From JBHGAV01 sp041946685 (lineage in GTDB: Bacteria; Acidobacteriota; Terriglobia; Bryobacterales; Bryobacteraceae), in assembly GCA_041946685.1 (NCBI GenBank), contig JBHGAV010000005.1, positions 50,610 through 114,609 of the forward strand: a stretch of 64,000 nucleotides of DNA, read 5' to 3'. The number at the start of each line of letters is the position of its first letter. The stretch's first letter is position 1. The notes below the pieces were generated by a model. The model did not search any database. It was not told the origin of the DNA and worked only from the letters and a program-made list of their open reading frames with translations. The translations under genes and the position numbers were made by a program. Positions 7,681-16,118 of the stretch are shown here, piece by piece.

Positions 7681-8994
7681 TCAGATCGCGGTCTCGCGCC
7701 ACTGGCGGAGGGATTCGGCGAGCGAATTGCGAACGGTCAGGAACTGGGCGTTTTCGTACTGGTTCACGCGCTCCCGCGCGTCCTGGCGGAGATCGTAAAG
7801 CTCGTTGGGCCCGGCGCCGGCATTCCGGAGCACCAACTTGAAGCGGAGATCACGGGCCATCTCCGTGTTGCCGTACGACCCGAAAACCAGGTTGCGCCAC
7901 GGCTGCTTCCGCGGCATCGGCTGGCCCAGCGCGATCGGGGCGTAGCTGCGGCCACACAGGCGGGCCGACGAAGGCAGGAACAAGCGCGTCACCTCGCAAA
8001 GCGAGGCTGCCAGGTCGTAGGAGCTGGTCAGCTCCGTGCGGACGCCCTCCACCGGCGCCTTGCCCGGCCAGTTCCAGATCATGGGTGTCTCGACGCTCTC
8101 GGCGAACATGTTGATGGGATCGGAGGCGCGGCCCGCCCCCCAGAGCCCGTGCCGGCCCCCCAGCGAGCCCGCCGTTGACGTGAAGATCACCAGGGTGTCG
8201 TCGCGCAGGCCGCGCTTGTCGAGCACGGCGGTCAGGGGTGGAATCTGGTCGTCCAGGGCGCTCAGCGCGGCGGCGTATTTCCGCAGGCTGCCCACCGTGT
8301 CCTTCAGGTATTCCCTGCCCTGGGCGGCGTTGGGCGCCGCGGGCAGCCATCCCAAGGTCTCAAAGCCGGTCCTGGCGTATAACTCGTAGTACTTCTGCGG
8401 GAGGCCTTCGTACGGGGCTCGCGGCTCCAGGTGGCTGACCACCAAGAAGAAAGGCTGACCCGGCTTCTGCGCGTTCAGGAACTGGACCGCGCTCTCGGTA
8501 ACCCGCCCCGGAAGGCAGTCCTTCTCCGGCATCGCGTGCCAATACTGGAACCCGTGCTGCGGCCTGGCGGCGTCGCCCAGGTCCCACCAGCCGGCGTAGC
8601 CGCAGTTGTACCCCCCCTGGGCGAGGATGTCCGAAAGCATCACCTCTTTGCCGAGCGCCGAGGGAGCGTCCGCGCCGTTCAGGGTGTCGAGCACCCCGTG
8701 CTGGCGAGGAACCCGGCCGGTGAGCAGGGTCGCCCGGCTGGGCGAGCCGGCAGGGGTGCAAACCGAGTTGTACCGGATGCGCGTGCCGGAGCGCGCCAGC
8801 AGGTCGAGATTCGGCGTGCGCATCTCCCGGTTGCCGTAACAGCCAAGCATCCATGCCCCGACCTCGTCGGCCAGAATCAGAACGATGTTCGGCCTCCTGA
8901 AGGAAGCGGTGCGCTGCCCGAAGAGAGCCGGCGCGGAACCTGCCACGCCCGCGAGGAATCCACGACGCGATACACGCATATTCTCGTCTGCCAA
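7681..8994 (-). CDS. Tat-exported sulfatase-fold protein with a broken active site
   Basis: 437 residues with a twin-arginine leader (SRRGFLAGVAG, residues 9-19). The alkaline phosphatase/sulfatase fold is recognisable throughout, but catalytic residues are missing. The formylglycine signature reads CTPAGSPSRATLLTG (79-93): aligned on SPSRxxLLTG the nucleophile is Gly83; aligned on CTP, four residues (AGSP) split the Cys from the Arg. The usual AGKWHLG is AGWWDLG (134-140), losing Lys and His. The metal-binding Asp-Asn after the IFTS strand is Thr274-Ala275, and the N-terminal Asp-Asp is Asp43-Glu44. I expect no normal sulfate ester hydrolysis. It may bind sulfated glycans or have another role. 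It is transcribed alone, downstream of an ABC permease gene. Confidence 0.82.
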   Translation of the reverse strand: MADENMRVSRRGFLAGVAGSAPALFGQRTASFRRPNIVLILADEVGAWMLGCYGNREMRTPNLDLLARSGTRIRYNSVCTPAGSPSRATLLTGRVPRQHGVLDTLNGADAPSALGKEVMLSDILAQGGYNCGYAGWWDLGDAARPQHGFQYWHAMPEKDCLPGRVTESAVQFLNAQKPGQPFFLVVSHLEPRAPYEGLPQKYYELYARTGFETLGWLPAAPNAAQGREYLKDTVGSLRKYAAALSALDDQIPPLTAVLDKRGLRDDTLVIFTSTAGSLGGRHGLWGAGRASDPINMFAESVETPMIWNWPGKAPVEGVRTELTSSYDLAASLCEVTRLFLPSSARLCGRSYAPIALGQPMPRKQPWRNLVFGSYGNTEMARDLRFKLVLRNAGAGPNELYDLRQDARERVNQYENAQFLTVRNSLAESLRQWRETAI

Positions 8995-9021
8995 AACCGT
9001 AGGGTAACCGATTCCGGCCGC

Positions 9022-9828
9022 CTATAGCACGTCGGCGAAGCCCTTCTTGAGCTGGCGGAAAAACAGGCCGCCGAGCACGAAGGTCACCACCGAGTAGACC
9101 GTCAGGATCGCCAACTCCTTCAGACTGGGGAGGCTGTAGGAGAGGAGCCTGTCCCGGTACGCGCGAACTACGTACGCCATCGGGTTGGCTTTGATCAGGA
9201 ACCGGGCCCAGGAGGGATATTGTGCTTCAGTGATGAAGATAGGCGTGACCCAGAACCACAGGGTCATGATCACGACCAGCATCTGGGCCGTGTCCCGCAG
9301 GTAGACTTGGAGAGCGGCGACGATCCAGCCGAGCCCGACCGCCAGCAGCCCGATCAGAACCATGTAGATGGGCAGAAACACCAGCATGACGCTGATACGG
9401 TTAAGCCAGATGGCCACTGCCGCCACCACCAGAGCCAGGCCGATCAGGTGATGAATCAGCGATGACAGGAAGATCGACAGCGGCACGACCTCCGAAGGGA
9501 AGATGGTCTTCGTGATCAGATTGGCGTTTTCGAGAAGACACGTAGAGGACCGCTGCACCGTGTCCTGAAACAGCAGCCACGGCAAAAAGCCACAGAACAG
9601 AAACAGGGTGTAGTTGTCGGTGACCTCGCCCGGCCCCAAAGTCATCTTGAGGCACACGTCGAAAACGAACGTCCAGCTCGCCAGCAGGACCAGCGGATGG
9701 ATGACTCCCCACAGCCAGCCCGCTGCCGAGCCGACGAACCGCTTCTCAAAATCTCGCCGCACCAGTTGGAACAGGAGCGTCCTGCGCTCGACAAGATTAC
9801 CGAGAAACAAGCTTCCGGGAAAACGCAT
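9022..9828 (-). CDS. ABC-2 type (polysaccharide export) permease
   Basis: 268 residues with about six membrane segments and the TagG/KpsM/Wzm pattern: an amphipathic N-terminus (LVRRDFEKRFVGSAAGWLWGVIHPL), VFLPIYMVLIGLLAVGLGWIVAALQVYLRD, and FWVTPIFITEAQYP. The family moves undecaprenyl-linked O-antigen, teichoic acid or capsule chains across the inner membrane together with a separate ATPase. No ATPase gene or glycosyltransferase is beside it, which is unusual because the two are normally adjacent. The sulfatase-like gene lies 27 bases downstream on the same strand. The PP2C gene diverges from it on the other side. Confidence 0.88.
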   Translation of the reverse strand: MRFPGSLFLGNLVERRTLLFQLVRRDFEKRFVGSAAGWLWGVIHPLVLLASWTFVFDVCLKMTLGPGEVTDNYTLFLFCGFLPWLLFQDTVQRSSTCLLENANLITKTIFPSEVVPLSIFLSSLIHHLIGLALVVAAVAIWLNRISVMLVFLPIYMVLIGLLAVGLGWIVAALQVYLRDTAQMLVVIMTLWFWVTPIFITEAQYPSWARFLIKANPMAYVVRAYRDRLLSYSLPSLKELAILTVYSVVTFVLGGLFFRQLKKGFADVL

Positions 9829-9898
9829 GAAGTACCGGCCAGGTGCCGTGACTCGATCATGCTAACACAGACGCCGCCGATGGGAGAGAATAGCAGTG

Positions 9899-10627
9899 AT
9901 GAAAGCCGCCGCCGTCACCGACCGCGGGCGCGTGCGTCCCGCGAATGAGGACAGCGTGCTCGCCGACCAGGAGGCGGGCATTCTGATCGTCGCCGACGGG
10001 ATGGGCGGCCACGCCGCCGGCGAGGTGGCAAGCGACCTTGCGGTTCGCACCATCTCCCAAGGTCTTCGCGAAGCCCTGGCAACCGGGCCAGCAGCAGAGG
10101 ACATACCCGCATTGCTGCGGAGGGTGATCGGGCAGGCCAACCTAGCCATCCGCGAGCGAGCGGAGGGCGACCCGTCCCTGCGGGGAATGGGAACGACGCT
10201 GGCCATGGCGCTCGCCTGCCGGAACCGGCTTTGGCTCGCTCACGTGGGCGACAGCCGCGTCTACCAACTGAGAGACGGACGGATCCGCCGGCTCACCGAG
10301 GACCACTCCCTCGTGTGCCAGATGGTGAAGGCGGGGCAGATCTCCCCCCAGGAGGCCCGGCAGCATCACTTGAGGAACGTCATCACCCGCAGCCTGGGTT
10401 TTGATGCGAACGCGCAGCCGGAGATCCAGGAAGTGGAGTGGGCGCCGGGTGACTACCTGCTGTTGTGCAGCGACGGCCTGACGAATATGATTGACGATGG
10501 CGAGATCGCGGTCGTCGTCGCCGGCCATGGCCCGGACTTGCCGTCCACTTGCCGGGAACTGATCGCCCTGGCGAACGAGAGGGGCGGAACGGACAATATC
10601 AGCGCCGTCCTGGCTTTGAACGCATAG
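9899..10627 (+). CDS. PP2C-family serine/threonine protein phosphatase
   Basis: 242 residues from ATG 9899 (a GTG directly before it at 9896 is possible). All bacterial PP2C motifs are seen: RPANEDS, VADGMGGHAAGE, GMGTTLAMA, HVGDSRVYQLRDG, LTEDHSLV, SDGLTNMI and GGTDNISAVL, including the metal-binding aspartates. It should remove phosphate from Ser/Thr residues in the cytoplasm and counteract Hanks-type kinases. The PEGA kinase at 49458 in this window is a conceivable opponent, but it is 40 kb away. It lacks a membrane segment. The DUF1080 gene follows after 9 bases with its own Shine-Dalgarno sequence. Confidence 0.93.
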   Translation: MKAAAVTDRGRVRPANEDSVLADQEAGILIVADGMGGHAAGEVASDLAVRTISQGLREALATGPAAEDIPALLRRVIGQANLAIRERAEGDPSLRGMGTTLAMALACRNRLWLAHVGDSRVYQLRDGRIRRLTEDHSLVCQMVKAGQISPQEARQHHLRNVITRSLGFDANAQPEIQEVEWAPGDYLLLCSDGLTNMIDDGEIAVVVAGHGPDLPSTCRELIALANERGGTDNISAVLALNA

Positions 10628-10636
10628 GAGGGACTC

Positions 10637-11443
10637 ATGAGGCTGCTGGCCCTGCTCGCGTTTGCCGCCGCCGCGGCCCTGGCGGCGGACAATGTGCTCA
10701 CCGCGGATGAACGGAAGGCTGGATGGGTGTTGTTGTTCGACGGCCGCACCATGCAAGGCTGGCGCGATCCTGCCCAGGAGAATCCACCGGGCGACTCCTG
10801 GACTATCGAGGACGGTTGCCTCAAGACGCGCCCCAAGCCCAGGATCACCGAGGATCTGGTCAGCGCGGCTTCCTACGGCGATTTCGAACTCACGTTTGAC
10901 TGGCGGCTCTCGCCGGGCGGCAACAGCGGCGTGAAGTACCACATCCAGAAACTGATCTTCCTGGACAACAGTAAGGTGAAGCCGGGACGCTTCGAATCGA
11001 TGGTCGCCGGTGAGTTGTCCAATCCAGTGTCGGACCGCGCCGGGCTTGCTCCAGCGGCGACCGCCCAGGAGTACTCGATCGCCTTCGAGATGCAGTTGCT
11101 GGATGATGAGCGGCACCCGGACGCAAAGAACGGCCCCAAGTACAGGACAGGCGCGCTGTATGGCATGGTTGCGCCCGCCGCCACGGCAGCCAATCCTCCC
11201 GGCGAGTGGAACACCGGCCGAATTCTGGTGAAGGGCGGCCACGTCGAGCACTGGATCAACGGGGTGAAGGTGCTGGACGCCTCGCTCTCCGATCCGGGCG
11301 TGGGCGAAGGTGCCACGAAGCGCTGGGGTCAGTACCCGGAGGTGCTGAAGATGTTCACCGACCCGAAGCCCTCCGGCCCCATCAGCCTCCAGCACCACGG
11401 GGACCAGGTCTGGTTCCGCAACCTCAAGATCCGCGGGCTGTGA
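10637..11443 (+). CDS. DUF1080 (3-keto-disaccharide hydrolase-like) secreted protein
   Basis: 268 residues with a short signal peptide (LLALLAFAAAAALAAD). A lectin-like beta-sandwich follows with DUF1080 signatures: GWVLLFDGRTMQGWRD, a G-D-F-E-L-T-F-D-W strand, GGNSGVKYHIQ, and the closing GPISLQHHGDQVWFRNLKIR. The family is abundant in Acidobacteria and Planctomycetes; some members hydrolyse 3-keto-glycosides, which makes a role in periplasmic carbohydrate degradation likely here. ATG 10637 is preceded by AGGAGGG. The last 20 bases overlap the end of the convergent beta-helix gene. Confidence 0.88.
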   Translation: MRLLALLAFAAAAALAADNVLTADERKAGWVLLFDGRTMQGWRDPAQENPPGDSWTIEDGCLKTRPKPRITEDLVSAASYGDFELTFDWRLSPGGNSGVKYHIQKLIFLDNSKVKPGRFESMVAGELSNPVSDRAGLAPAATAQEYSIAFEMQLLDDERHPDAKNGPKYRTGALYGMVAPAATAANPPGEWNTGRILVKGGHVEHWINGVKVLDASLSDPGVGEGATKRWGQYPEVLKMFTDPKPSGPISLQHHGDQVWFRNLKIRGL

Positions 11444-13286
11444 GGAATGGGTAGGCGCCCGCTGAACGAGCCGCCGCCTCGCTCCACCCCAACAGCTTGC
11501 GGACGTCCGCGGGAAGCGTCCCGCCCGCCGGTATAGCCTGAAGCAGCTCGTACCGTCCGAGCAGCGGCGACTTGAAGATCGATCCGGGCGTGCGGTCGAG
11601 TTGCCGCGCGCCGGTCTCGAAGGACGGCGCCACCTTGCTGAATTCCTCCAGCGACGTGGCCGTGGCCAGGCAGTTCTCGGCGGCGGCCGGCGCCCAGGTG
11701 ATGAGCGGTGGCGCAGCCGCGCCCGGCTGCACCGGGCGCACATAGACGTTGCCCGCTATCTCCTTGGCCTGCGGGCGCGGGAGTTTCTGGCACATCATCG
11801 CGGGCTGTTCGAACCGCAAGAGCGGCCGCCGGGAGCCCTCGCTCGCCACCAGGAGGTTGTTCACGAAGACGTGCCCCTCGCGCTGGTCCACGTCCGGACC
11901 CGTCGAAGGATGCCACCCGAACAAGTCGGACGTCGCGCTTCTCTGGTTGCGTTCAAAAGAAGCCGGCGCGTCCACAAAGGTGTTGTTATAGATGCGCGCA
12001 TCGGCCGCATTCAGGATGTAAATTCCGCGGTCGCAACGGACGAAGACGTTGCCCGCCACGGTCACGCCCCGCGAGATCTCGAAGAAGAAGCCGTTGACTG
12101 CCCCCTCGACGTAGTTGTTGACGAAGACGCCGTCGCGGTTGCCGACGTCGTACCAGACGCCGCTCGAATCGGGATTGTCGATGACCAGGTTGTCGCGGAC
12201 GGTGACCCGGTGCGACTGGTTGAAGATCTTGACCGCGGCCGGATAGTAGCCGGTCAGTCCCTCGATGTTGTTCCTGCGGATGACATTGCGCTCCAGCAGC
12301 ACGTCGGACGAGCCGATGACGTAGATCCCCTCGGTGCTGGTGTCGCTCACCAGGGAATTGCGGATGATGAGGCCGTCTCCGCGGAAGTAGCCGGCCACGC
12401 GCGAGCAGAAGCTGATGGTCACGTTCTCCAGCACCGTGCCCGTCACCTCCTTTCCGTAGGTGGAAGGATCGGACAGGCCCACTGGCTCGTCCGTCGGTTC
12501 GTCGGCGGAGGTGAAGCGTCTCTTACCCTCAACCTCCAGCGCGCGGTAGGCATACTGGGTGAACGTGATGCCGCGGATGACGGGGCCCTTGCGGTCGGAC
12601 TTCTTGCCGTGCACATCCTGGCTGGTCCGAACCAGCGCGCTGTCGTGGGCGGTGATCTCCACCAGACGGCCGGCTGGATTGACGCCGATGTAGACGTAGC
12701 CCGCCTGGTAGTCGATGTAGTAGGAGTGAGCGTCGAGCCCCCCTTCCCAACCCTCCGACCTCAACATCTCGCCGTCCACGAACACCATGTCGTTGTTGAA
12801 GCGGTGCAGCGGCGTCCGCATCCCTTCGCGAGCCCGCTGCCACCAGCCCAGAGGAGCGGCCGGAAAGAGCTTCTTCCACGGGGTCCTCCATACGTTGTTG
12901 CGCAGAGTCTCCCACTTGGCGGGCACCTCGGTACCCTTGAGGACCGGCCGCTCATTCGCGTACGGCTGCATCGTTATGCCCTGGTTCAGCAGCAGGCTGC
13001 CCGTACGATAGGTGCCGCCGCGCAGCACGATGGCGTCGCCGGTGACGACTTTCTGGATGGCCGCCTCGATCGTAGTTGGCTGATCGAGCGTGGTCCCCGG
13101 CACGTCTGCCTTTCCGTCGGGGGCGACGTAGTAGACGTGCGCCGCCTTGGGAACTTCGTAACGCTGGTCAATCGGACCATAGGGTCCTCCCGAGGGCTGT
13201 GCGCACATCGGCGCGGCCCCCAGGAGCAGTGTTAAGAGAGACAGTCCTAGACACTCGGCGGTTGGTAGAAGGCGAAACGAGGCCAT
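11424..13286 (-). CDS. Secreted right-handed parallel beta-helix protein
   Basis: 620 residues beginning with a signal peptide (LGLSLLTLLLGAAPMCAQ). Residues about 50-130 form a DUF1565-like entry module (VYYVAPDGKADVPGTTLDQP, TIEAAIQKV, IVLRGGTYRTG). Residues 220-470 repeat N-N/V-x-I/N-N-x-F strands, for example VLLERNVIRRNN, VTVRDNLVIDN, FVNNYVEGA and RIYNNTFVDA. This is the ladder of a pectate-lyase-like helix. It is likely a periplasmic or secreted polysaccharide-binding enzyme, but I cannot name catalytic residues. A similar protein is encoded at 40630-42594. It is transcribed away from the ArsR-type gene. Confidence 0.85.
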   Translation of the reverse strand: MASFRLLPTAECLGLSLLTLLLGAAPMCAQPSGGPYGPIDQRYEVPKAAHVYYVAPDGKADVPGTTLDQPTTIEAAIQKVVTGDAIVLRGGTYRTGSLLLNQGITMQPYANERPVLKGTEVPAKWETLRNNVWRTPWKKLFPAAPLGWWQRAREGMRTPLHRFNNDMVFVDGEMLRSEGWEGGLDAHSYYIDYQAGYVYIGVNPAGRLVEITAHDSALVRTSQDVHGKKSDRKGPVIRGITFTQYAYRALEVEGKRRFTSADEPTDEPVGLSDPSTYGKEVTGTVLENVTISFCSRVAGYFRGDGLIIRNSLVSDTSTEGIYVIGSSDVLLERNVIRRNNIEGLTGYYPAAVKIFNQSHRVTVRDNLVIDNPDSSGVWYDVGNRDGVFVNNYVEGAVNGFFFEISRGVTVAGNVFVRCDRGIYILNAADARIYNNTFVDAPASFERNQRSATSDLFGWHPSTGPDVDQREGHVFVNNLLVASEGSRRPLLRFEQPAMMCQKLPRPQAKEIAGNVYVRPVQPGAAAPPLITWAPAAAENCLATATSLEEFSKVAPSFETGARQLDRTPGSIFKSPLLGRYELLQAIPAGGTLPADVRKLLGWSEAAARSAGAYPFLTARGS

Positions 13287-13360
13287 TGCGAGTCCTTTCT
13301 GGGCGAATTACCTCACTTGCCACTATAAGCGACGGACCGCGGCCTGTCACGCCTGACAGA

Positions 13361-13744
13361 ATGCCTGGAGTTGCGAATATTCGCGAAATCGAATATTCTA
13401 ATGTTTTGCAGAACCTGCTGCATTCGTACAAGGCAAGCGTCTTTCAGGCGCTCTCTCATCCCACCCGGATTGCCATCGTGGAATTGTTGCGTGACGGCGA
13501 GCTCTCCGCAGGCGTCATGCAGGAACGGCTGGGGATCGAGCAGGCCAACCTCTCCCAACACCTGACAGTGCTCCGAAGCCGGGAGATCGTGGGCAAGCGG
13601 AAGGAAGGCAACCTTGTCTTCTATTCACTCAAGAGCCCGGTCCTTGTCGAGGTGCTCGACATCATGCGCCGTCATTTCCAGGCTCACTTGCAGGAGGCCG
13701 TCCGGATGCTTGAGGAGGTCGGCGCGGAGAACCTTCAGCGATGA
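13361..13744 (+). CDS. ArsR-family winged-helix transcriptional regulator
   Basis: 127 residues from ATG 13361. The core reads ALSHPTRIAIVELLRDGELSAGVMQERLG (helices 1-3), then the recognition helix QANLSQHLTVLRSREIVGKRKEGNLVFYSL. The protein has no cysteine, so it is not a thiol-based arsenic or sulfide sensor; no metal ligand set is obvious. It lies upstream of the hydrogenase-4-like operon on the same strand and probably controls it. A 9-base inverted repeat sits inside codons 5-13 (separate entry), which could mean autoregulation, or that translation really starts at a later TTG (13406). A longer upstream open frame was rejected because the fold begins here. Confidence 0.88.
   Translation: MPGVANIREIEYSNVLQNLLHSYKASVFQALSHPTRIAIVELLRDGELSAGVMQERLGIEQANLSQHLTVLRSREIVGKRKEGNLVFYSLKSPVLVEVLDIMRRHFQAHLQEAVRMLEEVGAENLQR
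13375..13398. promoter_or_regulatory. Inverted repeat, probable ArsR-type operator
   Basis: GAATATTCG and CGAATATTC form perfect 9-base arms around a 6-base spacer. The core reads ATTC-N8-GAAT, the form I recall for operators of BigR/SqrR-type ArsR regulators. It is AT-rich in a GC-rich neighbourhood and lies in the first codons of the ArsR-family gene. Confidence 0.55.
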
Positions 13745-13810
13745 GGCTCGGCGCCTGCGGGTGCTTGCCGGCAGCGGGACGGCTTCGATTTCAGAAGAAA
13801 GGAGTTGTTC

Positions 13811-14107
13811 ATGCCTGGTTTTCAGCAGCTCTCATGGGCGGCGACCGGCTTGGAGACTGAGGTCGCCACGCTCCAGGATTTCGCCCGAAGAGGCTGGGTC
13901 AAGACGGTGGAGAAGAACGGTTCCGTTTTCATCGCGGCCGATCAGCGCTACCGTGCGCGCTTCATCCTTCACCTCCGGAAGAAGAAGCACCTGACCGACA
14001 GGCAGATCGACCTGGTTCTCTCGGTTCAGCGGCCTCCCTACTCGGCGGCGGACGTGGACAAGATACTCCAGGAACAGGCAGCGGCCGAGGCGCATGGCGC
14101 CGCCTGA
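13811..14107 (+). CDS. Unknown 98-residue protein before the Ehr operon
   Basis: A small soluble protein with no signal peptide or membrane segment, starting MPGFQQLSWAATGLETEV. It has an alpha/beta look: a helix (LETEVATLQDFARRGW), two strands (VEKNGSVFIAAD, YRARFILHLRKK), and a C-terminal segment rich in Q, A and E. I do not recognise a family. It overlaps the start of the HyfB-like gene by 14 bases, so it is translated together with the membrane complex and is probably an accessory or assembly factor. A GGAG lies about 6 bases before ATG 13811. No cysteines are present, so it does not carry an iron-sulfur cluster. Confidence 0.7.
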   Translation: MPGFQQLSWAATGLETEVATLQDFARRGWVKTVEKNGSVFIAADQRYRARFILHLRKKKHLTDRQIDLVLSVQRPPYSAADVDKILQEQAAAEAHGAA

Positions 14108-16118
14108 CGTCCTGTTCAACGGCGGGTTGATCGCGTATGTGGCCGGCGCCGCTGCCGGTCTTTGCTGCGCACGGCGGCAGACTCCGGCGCGTCTGTTGGC
14201 GTTCGGCTTTGCTCTGGCCGGTGCACTGCTCGAGACGGCGGCGTGCCTGATCGCCATCTCCCAAGGCAGTGCTTCGAGCTGGAGCCTTCCCTGCGCGATA
14301 CCTTTATTCTCCCTGAGCGTCCGCCTGGACGCGATATCAGCCTTCTTTGGCCTGGCGCTCGGCTTGGTGGCGGCCTCGGTTTCGATCTTCTCCTTCGGTT
14401 ACCTGCGCCACCGTGAGGGTGGCGTTGGCCTTCTCGGTTTCTTCTACAACACCCTGCTGCTCAGCCTGACTCTGGTCTTCACTGCCTCGAACGCATTCTT
14501 CTTCCTGCTGGTCTGGGAAGTGATGGCGCTTGCCGCCTACTGCCTTGTGAGCTTCGAGCACGAGAAGAAGGAGACCCGCCGGGCCGGGACCTTGTTCCTG
14601 ATCATGTCGCACGCAGGAACCGGCATGCTGCTGATTGCCTTCTTGCTCCTGGCGACGAAATCCGGCAGCCTGGAGTTCGCGAGCTTTCACCATCTGATAG
14701 CGCGGCTCGCGCCCGTAGGCGGGGCAACCGTCTTCTTCCTCTTCTTTCTGGGATTCGGCGTGAAGGCCGGGATCATTCCCCTGCACGTCTGGCTGCCCGC
14801 CGCCCATCCGGTAGCACCGAGCAACATCTCGGCCGTGATGTCGGGCATTGTCATCAAGGCCGGAATCTACGGGATGGCTCGCGTCTTCTTCGACTTCATG
14901 GACGTGCCGCCGCTGTGGGCGGGGATGGTGGTTTTGGCAGGGGGCGTGGTTTCCGGACTGCTCGGTGTCCTGTACGCGCTCATGGAGCACGACCTGAAAC
15001 GCCTGCTGGCCTACCACAGCATCGAGAACATCGGCATCATTCTCACAGGCTTCGGAGCGGCCCTGATGTTTCGCGCCCTGGGGCACGCCGGCCTCGCCGC
15101 CATCGCCTTGATCGCGGGTTTGTATCACACGCTGAACCATGCGATATTCAAGTGCCTGCTGTTTCTCGGGGCCGGCTCGGCCGTCGGAGCGGCCGGCACC
15201 CGGAACATGGAGAAAATGGGCGGCTTGATCCGGCGGCTGCCAGTTACGTCCTTCTTCTTTCTGATCGGCGCGGTCGCCATCTCAGGCCTGCCGCCGCTGA
15301 ACGGCTTTGTCAGCGAGTGGCTCACCTATCAGGCTTTGCTGGCGGGATTCGGGACGACCCAGAGCCTCACCCGGCTCATGTTCCCCGTGTCGGGAGCGCT
15401 GCTGGCGCTGACTGCCGCCCTGGCCGCGGCGTGCTTCGTCAAGGCGTTCGGCATCACATTCCTGGCGCTTCCCCGGAGCGAGGAAGCGGCGAAGGCGCGC
15501 GAAGCCGGGGCCTCCATGCGGTTGGGGATGGGAATTCTCGCGGCGGCGTGCCTGGCGCTCGGATTGGGGGCGAGCTGGTTTCTTCCGGTATTCGATCCCG
15601 TCACCGAACAGGCGATGGGGGTCCGCATGAGCGGCGCGCTCATCGCCGGCAGCGGCATGGCGGTGGCCGCGGGAAGCGCCCGCGGTGGCACGGTGTCGAC
15701 GTCCGGCATGGCTGCGATGCTGGTCCTGCTTTCCGTCATCCCGGCGTTGCTGTGGGGGATGCGAGCCCGCCGCAAAGAGGGGCCTGCTTGGGACTGCGGG
15801 TTGCCCGGCCTGACGGCCGACAACGAATACACGGCGACGGCCTTTTCCAAGCCCCTGCGGATGGTGTTCTCCACGCTGTACCGTCCCCGCCGGGAGATAC
15901 AGGCGGAATACGAAGTGTCGCCTTACTATCCGAAAGCCATCCGGTTCGAGAGCGAGATCGAGCCCAGCTTCGAGAAGCATCTCTATGATCCTGTCAAGAA
16001 CCGGATTCTGGCGGTGGCCGATCGTCTGAGGGCTGTCCAGGCAGGCAGCATTCACGCTTACCTCGCCTACATCTTCGTTACCCTCATTCTGCTGCTGTTG
16101 TTCGGAGCGCGCGGATGA
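14094..16118 (+). CDS. HyfB-like proton-translocating antiporter subunit of an Ehr complex
   Basis: 674 residues, highly hydrophobic with roughly 15-16 membrane segments. It shows the NuoL/MrpA-type proton channel core: VWEVMALAAYCLV with the conserved Glu, GVKAGIIPLHVWLPAAHP with its Lys, and MSGIVIKAGIYGMAR. The long soluble loop near residues 550-650 (PAWDCGLPG, FSKPLRMVF, YEVSPYYPKAIRFES) and the final membrane helix are typical of HyfB/HycC. It would pump ions across the inner membrane as part of the complex encoded downstream. It overlaps the 98-residue gene upstream and the HyfC-like gene downstream (ATGA). Confidence 0.93.
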   Translation: MAPPDVLFNGGLIAYVAGAAAGLCCARRQTPARLLAFGFALAGALLETAACLIAISQGSASSWSLPCAIPLFSLSVRLDAISAFFGLALGLVAASVSIFSFGYLRHREGGVGLLGFFYNTLLLSLTLVFTASNAFFFLLVWEVMALAAYCLVSFEHEKKETRRAGTLFLIMSHAGTGMLLIAFLLLATKSGSLEFASFHHLIARLAPVGGATVFFLFFLGFGVKAGIIPLHVWLPAAHPVAPSNISAVMSGIVIKAGIYGMARVFFDFMDVPPLWAGMVVLAGGVVSGLLGVLYALMEHDLKRLLAYHSIENIGIILTGFGAALMFRALGHAGLAAIALIAGLYHTLNHAIFKCLLFLGAGSAVGAAGTRNMEKMGGLIRRLPVTSFFFLIGAVAISGLPPLNGFVSEWLTYQALLAGFGTTQSLTRLMFPVSGALLALTAALAAACFVKAFGITFLALPRSEEAAKAREAGASMRLGMGILAAACLALGLGASWFLPVFDPVTEQAMGVRMSGALIAGSGMAVAAGSARGGTVSTSGMAAMLVLLSVIPALLWGMRARRKEGPAWDCGLPGLTADNEYTATAFSKPLRMVFSTLYRPRREIQAEYEVSPYYPKAIRFESEIEPSFEKHLYDPVKNRILAVADRLRAVQAGSIHAYLAYIFVTLILLLLFGARG

